Assembly (NCBI GenBank): GCA_963969365.1
Contig: OZ017751.1
Location: 2,232,001 to 2,296,000 of the forward strand
DNA: 64,000 nt
Reading direction: 5' to 3'
Source of the DNA: Asterochloris sp. CNOR1
Lineage: Eukaryota; Chlorophyta; Trebouxiophyceae; Trebouxiales; Trebouxiaceae
The notes beneath the pieces were generated by a model. The model ran no database searches. It worked only from the letters and a program-made list of their open reading frames with translations, and had not been told where the DNA came from. Of this stretch, positions 36,134 through 46,456 are shown one piece after another. Numbering within the stretch: position 1 is the stretch's first letter; every line of letters starts with the position of its first letter. Both the position numbers and the translations under genes were made by a program.

Positions 36134-39100
36134 ATGCCGACCACTATGCCTTCAACAGACGCTTCTCGTTGCATGCCCCAGACCATACTGCCACGCAGGC
36201 AGCATCACCGCTGCTCTGGCTGGCAATGTGCTGGGCAGCGGCAGCCCAATGCGGTCAACTCCTGGAGTAATCATTTTCGTCAGAGCACATGTCAGATCGC
36301 GTGCCATGCCAGCAGTGTCAGCACACGGAGCAAGGTTGCCGGAAGCCAACAGGGCGATGCTGCGGAAGCTGAGGCCACACTGTTGGCCATAGTGCCTTCT
36401 GCGGACACTAGTCCCCTGGGACCACCCTGGCAGGTGATCACAAAACTCCTTTTCGTGTTTTTATCTGCTGCCCTTCAGGCCACCTGAACTGGTCCAAGTC
36501 CCCTGCAGGAGGTCCTAGACCACGTGGCTACCCGACTGACTTGGGAGAGCCCTGGGTTTCAGCTGCACATCTTTACTGATGCCCAGCTGCAGCAGCCACA
36601 GGCCCTGACCCGGCTTCAGGAGTTGGCCAGCAAGGCTGTCATACTCCTCAGCATCCAGGTTCAGCAGGACAGCGCAGTACAGGTCAGCAGCTGCGTCCAG
36701 TGATATCATTTGTTTGCTGCTGCAGGCAGCCTGCAGCCAGCAGGGCCAGCATGCTGAGGGCATGCTGCATCTGCGTCATCTTGTTCCAGCAGGCAATGGC
36801 TCTGCTCTGTGCTGAGGTAGCAGGCTGTGCCAACGGCATGCAGCCTGTGCTGCTGGCGCTGCCTGCAGCCAGCTCGCGTTCTGAGTGCCGAGGGTAGCAG
36901 CCCTGTGCTCGCAGGTCGTGCTGCCGCTGATGCAGCAAGTGCCCACTGCCATCGCGCTGGACTCTGCAAACCCCCTGGAGCGCATGACACGCCTGAACAA
37001 CAAGTCCATCGCAAGCAGCGCGTGGGCAGAGGCCTCTGCAGCAGTACTTCCCTGGTAGGTCACACCTTGAGAGGATCTGATGCCTGCACTGCCACAGAGA
37101 AGCATCTGAGGCAACACATTGGCCAGGTGCTTGCATTGCTGGCAACAGGCTGAACCCTGTGCAATGCTGCTGCTTGCATCTGAGCCTGGCCGTGGCAGTA
37201 CAGGGGCCACTCTGCTAAAGGCAGGAAGCTTTTGGACAGCGTGAAGGACTTCTACAGGCAGCAGAATAGCGACAGCCTCCTTTTCATGCTCCTGGTCCTC
37301 ATCGATGCTTACACGACCCCGGTGAGTTTTGCTTAGCATATCACAAAGAACACTGCCAAAATGATGGTGAAGTGCATGCAGGCTGCATGAATCTGCCTGA
37401 AGCACACTGCGCCATCCAGGAAGCTGACTTGCACTCTACTGATAGCGTGTGGGTTTTCTCTCAGCTCAAGCAGAGCGATCTCGTAGCTCTGAGATCCCCG
37501 GTGCTGGCCTGCAGGTCGCCCTTGTGAAAAGCATGCGGGCCCAGGACTTGTCAGCGGTCTGGAAGATGTGCACCAAGTGTGGGCCTAAGATTGTGGCCTG
37601 CCTGCGGGACCCTCAGTGCAAGGCAGCCCTGGACTGCCTGCAGGGCTGCGCCTCCAATGACCAGGTGTGCTAGCAGTTCGGCAGCAGCGACCATCTGGGC
37701 CCTGTACAAGTGTATGTTGGATGCCCGCAGAGCCGCCTTATGCCAAAGGCCAGTGACCAGGTAGACCAGCTGTAAGGCGGTGCAGTCTGTCCTGGCATGC
37801 AGGGATTGCGAGCAAGCACTGCTGAAGGCCAGGCAGGCAGCACTTTGCTAGGCAGACAGTGCTGCCTGCAAGCTCCACCACCTGGGGCATCCTGTTGGTG
37901 GACTCAGTCAGCACAGGGCCCATAACCTGGCGGTGCACATACGCAGCACATGCTATGTTGCTGCTTCAGGGCAACAGCTACTGAACAGTCCCCCTGCTGT
38001 GCATGCAGATCTGCAGCTATCGCTGCATTGTCTCGCACGAGACGCCCCTGCTGGAGGACTTCAGCCTGTGCATCCTTCAGAAGAACAACTGCCTGGGTCT
38101 GAGTGCAGAGGTGCCCTCTGTGCCTGATGTGCAGCCAATGCAGACCTTCAGGGGCCAGCCCCTCACGCATGAGCAGGCAGGTGTGCCCTTGGTACTGGAC
38201 GCTGTTGCGAGCCAAGCATGAGTCGGCTTGGCCTTGAATGTATGTGGAAGCTGCGGCTGGTGGTGGTGAATGCAGTGGCTGCTCTGAGCAAGGCACTCTG
38301 CTGGTCAGAGAAGACAGCCTGGCGCACATTGCACTTCATGGACTGCACCTCATCGACTGCTGACCGAGCACGATTGCTTTTGCAGAGGACATTTTCATTG
38401 GGCACTTGTCGCAGCCTGGTGCTACGCACAGCTGGAGGGTAGTGGCAGGAGCCAATGTGGCCTATGATCAGGTTAGCTAACTGGCTTCCTGTCTGGTTCC
38501 CCTGGGAGATGACTTGCTCTCTTGTCAGCAGTGCTGCCTCTCACGCATTCAGTTGATCCTGCTGCTGCCCTGCAGTTTTCCTGTCAGTGGCAGCTGTTCT
38601 ATAGAGGCAAATCAGGCCTGTGGTATGACCCGGTATTCAAAGTAAGCACTGCTTCTACCAGGGGCAGTGGTCGTTGGCCTGCACAGCTGACAAAACTGAC
38701 ACTGCCTGACTGTTACTTTCCACAGACAATGCTGTGATGGTCAGCAGACCTGCCAGGTTTCTGCTGGTGGCGAATTGCCCTTAGCACCTTCATGAGATGC
38801 TTGCTGTGCAGACTGGCTGACCTGGCCCAGCTTGCTTTAGGTGCAAACTTTTGATGGGCAGGAGGTGTGGAGGAGAAGGCACTACAGGTGATGTATCTCC
38901 TGCCCGATGACTTTGAGGCAACTATTCAACTTCTGAGGGCAGGCAGCTCACCTCTCCCTTCTTGCCCTGGTACAGAGTCAGGCGCAGGAAGGTGCCTGGT
39001 ACATTCTCCTTCTCGACGCTGGACAATGGAGTCACATCAAATGAGTTTTGGCGCATTGTGGACGCTGCAGACAACCTGAGCTGGGGCCTCTTCTACTATG

Positions 39101-39469
39101 CTGGCGCAGCCTCAGTGGTTGGACAGACATACAGAGGTGGGCAGATGCAGCGGCTCACCTCTGCCTGCCCTTGCACCAGCTGACATGCTGCATTTGCTTC
39201 TGGGTGATGCAGGTGCTGTGTTGGTGACGCCAGATGCCAGCTGGCCTGCTGATGACCAGCAGGACCGCCTGTGTGCCGCCCTAGAACGTTGCGGGATCAA
39301 GGAGTGGGAACTTTTCAAGGTGACCTTGCTAGCTTTCAGCTGCCAAGTGCTTATTGTGTTAAATGCAATCTGGGTTGCCTCCTGCCTTCAGGTGGACAAC
39401 TCCTGCTGCGAGGGCGCTCCTTTAGGAATTGCTGATCACGCCAAAGACGCTGTACCTGTTGCAGCCTGA
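36134..39469 (+). CDS. VDR: Violaxanthin de-epoxidase-related protein
   Basis: The Cys-rich domain (exon about 37515-37666) reads MCTKCGPKIVACLRDPQCK and DCLQGCASNDQ, continuing ICSYRCIVSHETPLLEDFSL and CILQKNNCLGL at 38009. The lipocalin-like part has AYDQ/FSCQWQLFYRGKSGLWYDP, VWRRRHYRVRRRKVPGTFSF, NEFWRIVDAADNLSWGLFYY and CGIKEWELFKVDNSCCEGAP. These match land-plant VDR rather than VDE itself. VDE converts violaxanthin to zeaxanthin in the thylakoid lumen; VDR's reaction is not established, so xanthophyll activity is only inferred. Upstream exons near 36505-36682, 36918-37053 and 37203-37320 (LLFMLLVLIDAYTTP) fit the VDR N-terminal region. The start at 36134 gives a plausible plastid transit peptide. 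A short exon between 38180 and 38430 may be missing. It is divergent with the cyclin and convergent with epsilon-COP. Confidence 0.88.
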
Positions 39470-39626
39470 CGTCCCATCTGACCGTTGTACCTGCATTCCA
39501 TATCCTTCACTGATTGCAAGGCCCTGACCTCCTCATATTTGCTTATATACCACTGCAGCATCATCCTTCATGACTTTACATATTGGGACACTTGTCTGGA
39601 AGAGAAAGGGGCAAGAGGGGCAGGGA
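39470..39626. other. Convergent 3' spacer between VDR and epsilon-COP
   Basis: Only 157 bp separate the two stop codons, so both 3' untranslated regions and polyadenylation sites must lie here or overlap. I recognise no specific terminator. Confidence 0.6.
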
Positions 39627-42068
39627 CTAGCCAGCAAAACCAGAAGCTGCATTGGTAAATGCCTCCTCAGCCTCTGCAATCTTCTTGACAATCAAATGAT
39701 TGGGAGCAATTGTCTTCAGCTGACTGCAGGCAAACAGGCAGGCTGCTCAGCAAGGTGGCCTAGACATGTAACAAGCAGCCAGTCCAGACAGGGCCGTCCG
39801 AGATGCAAATTAGCCAAATTGATGCTGGACATGGCAACTTGCTCAAACAACGGCAGGTCCCCAGCTCGCAGGTGTAGGTGTTGTGCTGCGAGACAGACAG
39901 CTCAGATGCAGGCTAACATGGCCAGATAGGAGATCACCCAGGACAGGCATCGCACACATAATGCATCACCTGCAGGTGCAGTCTGACAGTATTGCAGCTA
40001 GTACACAGTGAAGCACTCAGTGCAGCAGACAAGCAGGAACCTGAGTCTCTAGGAAGCCGTCACCCACTTGCTATGCCGCGACACAGGCTTTCCCAGGTGC
40101 AGACTGACAGTGATGAGGTTGGCCAGCGTGTCTGCACTCTTGGGGTCCTTCTCAAGGGCCTCCTGCAGCGCCTGCTCTGCCTCATCAAAGCGCCCCATGC
40201 GCATGTTGGCCAGGGCGCTGCCATTAAACAGGCGCACCTGCAGCAATGTGTGGGGATCATGCAGCTGTGTTGTAGCTGAGTGTGCCTTGCAGGACAACCT
40301 TGAGGCAGGCTCATCTGCAGTTTGCACACCAATGTCATGCAGATCTCTGACTCTGGACATGGGGTCGATGCCGCTGTTGCACGGCACACCTACCGCAGGA
40401 ATGGACAACAGAGACCCAATGTGGTCCAGGGCACACAGTGGAGTCTGCCCTTGAAACAGGTCTAGCAGGCAAGCCGGTGGAGTGTTGCATTTATCAACCA
40501 TGCTCACACATGCAGCAGTGCATGGCCAAACAGGGCGACAGCCCTCTACCCCGGATGGGCGAGTAGCGGGTGCTCACCGTCCAGCTATACTTGTCGCCAA
40601 GCTCCTGGAAGATGAAGAAGGCCTCCTCCACCTTCTTGCCGCCCTGCAGGCAAGACATATGTGAGAGCAGCACCCAAGCTGTCCAATCATGTGTTGAGGT
40701 GCAACAAGGGGATCGCTCTTGTGTGCAGGCTGCTTCCGCTTGGGCAGGAGATAATAGATAAACCCTCACGACACTGTCACTGTGTTTGACAGCGGCCACG
40801 CTGCAGCATGCATCCAGGACTGGCCATTGCTGATTCAGTGCAAGCTCATCATCAAACTGGGGCCTCACCAGATACAGATTCACCCAGGCAGTGGTCAGCT
40901 GGGTAAGCGTCGTATCCTCATCTACCGCAGACATGGCCTGCAGAAACGTGCAAAAGGTTCAGGCATGAGCTGGCATCAGCAGTCAGACTGAGGTGCAGCA
41001 AGCTTCAGAATATTCTGTCTGGGCTGGCAGCATCTTCAGGAACAAGCGCGACCACTGCTGGAGCCTTGCTTGTATTGTACACCAAGGTGACAGGAAATGC
41101 CGCCTTTGGTTGCTCATGATTTTATGCCAGCCCTGCTTGACAATTGCCTCTGGGCAATGCAGCAGAATGACTCTGGCCTGGCTGTACAGGAGCATGGCGA
41201 CCCACCCTGACTTGTTCCTCTGCCTGCTGGGCTCTGTCAATCTTGAGGTACAGCTGAGCAGCCAGCGACCGCCTGTGCGAGCAGCAGCACAATGTTGAGG
41301 CCGGCAACGGTGAAGCAAGCAGGCTGGACAGGTGAAGCAGCAGAGCTGCAAGATTTCCAGGAAGCCAACAGGCACTACATGTGGCAAGGGCAATGGTGGT
41401 GAAGAGTGAGACTTACAATTCCAAGCTCAGGCCTGGGTGGCAGGCTCTAAGGGCTTCCACATAGTTGTCCTGTGCTGCATGGATGATGCCTGTCACCAGG
41501 TGCATCATGGCATTGGATCGGTAGGCAGGCTCCTCTGTCCAGGCATCAAGCGTGTGCAGCACAGTGTCCTGCAGGACAGCAACAGCGTGGTTGTGTTCTC
41601 ACGCTGGCCACAGGCAATCAGCCTGAGTGTCTTGCAGCGCAGCGCAATAGTCACCATGCTGCCATGTGTCAGCATGGCGGATGCTTCTCAGCTTGATGCC
41701 AAACTGCCTGCGAGAAACTCACTGTGCTGAGTTTACGTCCCTGGAATTCTGCTAACAGCTTCACGGCTTGCAGGGCCATGGGGGAGTTGCCTGAGACCTC
41801 ATTGATCACAAGCTGCATGGCAGGAGTTGATGTTGAGCCACTCAGGCAATAATCTATGACACCTGCCCCTGAGCAGCATGTGCGAGCAGAGATCCAGGCT
41901 GACCTCGTAGCTTCCCAGCTCGATGTAGGCCCTGTAGACATAGCAGTCCCTCTCAATCTTTTCTGCATCTGACAGACCCTCCAAATCGGATGCCTCCGCG
42001 ATTGCTGCCTGAAAGGCTCCTAGATAGAAGTTGTTCCGCACATTGAATAGCAGATCAGGCTCGGACAT
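39627..42068 (-). CDS. COPE: Coatomer subunit epsilon
   Basis: Epsilon-COP is the TPR-like solenoid subunit of the COPI coat that acts in Golgi-to-ER and intra-Golgi transport, binding alpha-COP. The start at 42068 gives MSEPDLLFNVRNNFYLGAFQ, followed by EASDLEGLSDAEKIERD and CYVYRAYIELGSYE, which is diagnostic. Later exons carry VINEVSGNSPMALQAVKLLA, TLDAWTEEPAYRSNAMMHL, LYLKIDRAQQAEEQVR, EDTTLTQLTTAWVNLYL, KVEEAFFIFQELGDKYSWTV and NGSALANMRMGRFDEAEQAL. The last exon ends SQLKTIAPNHLIVKKIAEA and a short tail before the stop at 39627. The gene looks complete. It starts 77 bp from the VMS1 start on the other strand. Confidence 0.95.
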
Positions 42069-42145
42069 GGCTCAAGTATGCGAGACAGGAGGTGGCCACT
42101 TCTAGGAGAACCTTGGGGTGTTCAGCATTTCACCCACTCTGCCCC
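42069..42145. promoter_or_regulatory. Very short bidirectional upstream region of epsilon-COP and VMS1
   Basis: If the VMS1 start is 42146, only 77 bp lie between two divergent start codons. Transcription start sites must be very close to the codons or the transcripts must overlap. The inference depends on the VMS1 start choice; no motif was identified. Confidence 0.4.
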
Positions 42146-45100
42146 ATGACTGCAGCAATTGGGCACCTGCTGCAGCTGCCGGCTTCATTCATAGACCAGG
42201 CCACTCCTCTGACTCGAATCAGTTCTCAGGACCAAGGTGATGCTGGTGTAGGACCCCAGCATATCACAGACAGATCACCTGAGGGAAATGGCATCAGGCA
42301 AGTCCCAAAGACGGGTCCCAGTTGTAGCTCATGCAGTTGTTCAAACCTGTCTCATGCATGCAGGAGCTCAGCGGCAGCTACAGCAGCGCCCTCCGCAGCT
42401 GAAGTGTTGCCCACCTGTATAACATGCGGTGAGCTGCAAGCAGGCCTGATGTTATCACAAAGTGTCGTATTACCTGCCCCAAGACGCGTTCTCTCACTCA
42501 GGGGTCGGCAGCGATCAGGCCTTCGGGAGTCCAGCAGAGCAGCGGGAGCACTTCCGCTCGGACTGGCACCGCTTCAATGTCAGGCGGCGAGCAGCAGGGA
42601 GGGCAGCACTCTCAGATGAGGAGTTTGAGCGCCATGTGCAGGAGGATGCAGAGGTGTGTGCTGGGGCTGCCCATCATATCCAGGCTACAGACACCAGCAG
42701 GTCTGTGCATGGTGCAACATCTGCTGATGTCAAGTCTGTGCAGACTGTCTCGAGACTAGCCGCTTCTTGACACTGAGCTCCTGTCATGGCAGGCCTAAGC
42801 ATGGGGGTGCAGGGTTGTGCTGGCATTTAAGTCGCTGCAGAGTGCTGCTGTGAAGCTACCTGAATGCATGTGGCAATGCTGTAGCTCCTGGCGTTGTATG
42901 ATTGCCTCAGCTGCCTGTTGCACCGTTCTGAAATATACGGACTTCATCTCAATACCTTATGATCATGCTGCTGACTGGGGCATGCATAATGCTTGGGGCT
43001 GCCAAACTACCAGCTGAAGCCGCATCAGCTGCAGGTGTCCAGCATTTCAGGGTCTGACAGTGACTCAGAGGATGAGCAGCCCAGCATCTCGGGCAGGCAG
43101 GCACGCTCTCGCAGTGGGCAGGTACTCTTCAGATCATCAGGTGCAAATGCTGCCTGCATGCACATGGCAAGACTGGTGTGCTCTGGTCCATGTCCTGCAC
43201 CTTCATTGAATGGTTGCCCTGAGAGCCTGTGCCAGGCACTGCAATGGTCTTGCATGGGCGCTTCCTTGCAAAGGGATAAGGCTGAGCCCCTTCTTTGCAT
43301 GCTGACAGCTCCCTCTGTGTATGCTGCAGAGGGCAAAGCCTTTGCCGTATGGCGCTGCTTACTTGTGTCTGAGGTGGACAGCAGGGCCCCCCTGACAGAC
43401 GGGCAGCTCCTGCACAGCCTGCAGCAGGTGGCACGCAGCACACAGACGTGGGTTGTCATCATGAGCAAGGCAGGGCACTTTGCTGCTGCTGTTTTTGACC
43501 TGAGGCCACGGCCAGGCAAGCAGCAAGGCAAGGGTGAGCAGCCCCTCTTTGAGACGCTGGCGCACAAGACCTTCCACCGCTATGTTGTCAGGTAGGCCCA
43601 TGCAGCTTACCGAGCTGCCGCATGTGCCTGCCACCGATGGGTCAACACCCTGCTGCCTCCTCGCACGCCAACCCTGAAAGCAGCCAGGCAGGCACTTGCT
43701 GAGCATGCAAATTCCTGCAATCTGTGCTTCAGCTTCAGGCTCTGCCTCATGTGTCTGACTGCAGGGCCAAAGCAGGCGGCAGGCAGTCTGCCCAGGATGC
43801 AACTGGCAAATTCGCCAAGTCAGCTGGCTCTCGCATCAGGAGGTACAATGAGGTGGGTGTGCCAACCCCTGCCATTGCTGCTACAAGGCATGCTTGCTTA
43901 CTTGCGGGCACCCAGTACTCTGCCAAATGCTCTGAAGGAGGATGACAGTCATGCCCCTTGAGGAGACTGCCGCCGCAAGCCATGGCCCAACTTGTTTGCC
44001 TCTTTTGTTGTGTCCTGAACCTCCCTGCTTTTGCATGCTGTGGCCTGAATCTTCCTGGTGTGCCTGAAGGCTGCCCTCGAGAAGGAGATCACCGAAACCC
44101 TGACAGCCTGGAAGAGCCATCTCCATGCAGCAGACCTGGTGTTCATTCAGGCATCTGGTGCCCATGCGCGGCCCATCTGCCATGGAGACTCGCCACTGGT
44201 CAATCGTGCCGACCCCCGCGTGCGCAGCATCCCTTTCAATACGAGGTGAGGTTTATGAAGAGCTGTCACGGTACCAGTGAGGCAGTGCTGCTGGGAGACA
44301 TTCTGCTCGCAACAAAGCAGCAGTTATTGACCTCTCTTGGAGCCGAAACCATTCCTGTGAGAACTTGCAGCCCACCAGGACTCTTTGGGGTGCCGGCAAC
44401 CATGAAGGCAGCTCCATGCACAGACACTCCCCTTGCCACTTGTTTGCAGGCGGCCAACCTTGTCTGAGACGCAGCGTGTCGTCAAGACCTTGCTGTGTGT
44501 CTTTGAGCCCAGCAATGCTTCCGTGGAGGCTGCCAGCGGTCCCACTCAGGCAGTCAAATCTCTGCGGCCACAGCAGCCAAAGCCTGCGGCGGCTGCAATG
44601 GGCGCCGCTGCAGCCACAGAGAAGGCTGCAGCACAGGCTGAGGGGGAGGCTCAAGCCCTCGCAAAGCGGCAAGCTGAGGTGAGGTTCATATGCACCTTCT
44701 GCAGTGCCTGTGACTGGCAAAGCACTGCGTCTGTACCTGTGCTGCTGGCCGGAGTGCTGCAGTCAATGGCTGCAAACCTCCTCCCTGCTGCCTGTCGTGC
44801 AGGAGAGGGACACGCCCCTGCACAAGGCAGCCAGAGCTGGCAACGCAGACAGGATTTGGGCGCTGCTGGAGTCTGGGCAAGACCCCACAGCCCAGGACGT
44901 GAGAGGGCGCACGCCCTATGCAATGGCCAGCGAGAAGACTGCAAGGGACACCTTTCGCAGGTCAGCAGGGTGCTGCATGCCTTTGTTTGCATGCGCCAGC
45001 TGGCTGGCTCATGCCCCGCACAGGGCTCAGACTGTCGGCAAGAGCCATGCAGGACTTCAGGGACACTCAATTCCAGGTGCTGCAGCACTGCCTGGGCTAA

Positions 45101-46055
45101 AGGGGACTTCAGACAAAGTACAACGCATGGTCAGGGTCACGCCACACTGCCTCTACACATTGTTGCAGGACTGGGGAAGTGCCCCTCTCGATGGAGTCCA
45201 GCTTCCCTGGTTGCAGGTTCATGGCACATGAGCCAGATAAGTGGGACTATGCTGCAGCGGGGGTCCCGAGTGCCCTCACAGAGGAGATGGAGTTGCAGCA
45301 GCAGGCCAAGCAGGTGGGCCTCCATGTCGTGCAGCTCTGCTGCTTGTGACAAGAGCACTCTGCTGCCTGACAACCAGACCACTTCTCCTGGGCGACTATG
45401 CCCACACTGCTCTTTGTGCTTGCTGCTGTATCTGCTCTGTAAGCCTGCCATGGTTCCTGGTGAGGTTGAGGCTGCTGGCAGCATGTCTGCTCTGGCACTC
45501 TGGGCCTGCCAGAATTGCTGCCTCGAAGCCTTGATTGTTTGGAAGGTCTCCTGCCACATGTCCAGGCAGAAAAGAAGGCTCGGCAACGAGAGAAGGAGAA
45601 AGACCGGAAAAAAGCAGCAGCTGAGCGCAAGGCCAAGACTGAGGCAGAGGCGCGTGTAGCCGCGCAGGCAGAGGTCGTCCAGGCAGCTGCCGCAGCTGCC
45701 ACTCTGTCCAACATGTAAGGCATTTTGTGGCAGCCAGCTCATGGCTGCTGAGGCAGCTGTCTGTCGTCAGCTGGCTTTGCTGTGCACCATGTGTCCGTTC
45801 AGCTTCGCCAGATCAGGACTTGGAGGTGTTGCATGGCTCCTTGCTGATCAGCGAGTGATGCAGGTCAGCACCCAAAGCAAGTGCCAATGGCACTGCAGGT
45901 CTAAGAGCAGCAAGGCTCAGCAGAAAGGCCCGCCACTCAGCAGGAGCGAGCTTGAGCAGAAGAAGCGAAGGGAGCAGATGGCTGCTGCTGCAGAGGCAAG
46001 AATGGTCAAACTCAAAGCCAGCGCGCAACAGAATCAGCTGTGGCAGCAGCAATGA
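42146..46055 (+). CDS. VMS1: VMS1/ANKZF1-type peptidyl-tRNA hydrolase of ribosome quality control
   Basis: This family releases nascent chains from stalled 60S ribosomes and recruits Cdc48/p97. Domains in order: a C2H2-like finger starting TCITC (donor near 42428), joined in phase to an exon with FGSPAEQREHFRSDWHRFN; an acidic linker SGSDSDSEDEQ; and the VLRF1 domain with TWVVIMSKAGHFAAAVFD and RAKAGGRQSAQD. The Gln in GGRQS is the expected catalytic position. Then come VFIQASGAHARPI, an ankyrin segment ERDTPLHKAARAGNADRIW with GRTPYAMASEKTA, a Lys/Glu-rich coiled coil, and a C-terminal p97-binding motif (REQMAAAAEAR at 45969-46001, fitting RX5AAX2R). The start at 42146 precedes HLLQLPASF; an in-frame ATG at 42092 is possible but leaves 23 bp to the neighbour. 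Confidence 0.92.
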
Positions 46056-46456
46056 CGTGAGCTGCACTCTCAGACGTGCTGTGGCACAGTGTAGTGCACC
46101 AGTGTGAGCTGTGATGAATGACAGCTGGTCATGCTGCTGCAGAAGTCAGGTGAGTACCGCCAGCCCAGAGACAGACGCATGCTGCCACTGCTCCTGATGA
46201 TGAGCGCTGCTGGCCTGCTGGCTTGGAGAGGACGGCAGAGGTGATCCTGGGCTGCCGCCACCTGTCGTTGCCATTTGGAACGGATGTGCATGCTCAGGAC
46301 TTCCGCTCTGCATTGACATCACCTTTTTTAAAGGTTGCATGACACTGGCAGCTTGCTCCCAAATTCTTAAGACCCTCAGCCCTCAGATCTCAGGTGTCGC
46401 ATTTCAGGTCTGCAGACCTAGATGACTGGCAAAACATCCGCTGCAAAACAATCTCA

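Noticed and set aside
44433-45659. A 408-codon plus-strand open frame
   Set aside because: It starts in a true VMS1 exon but reads through several introns in the wrong frame; the ankyrin and coiled-coil exons lie in other frames.
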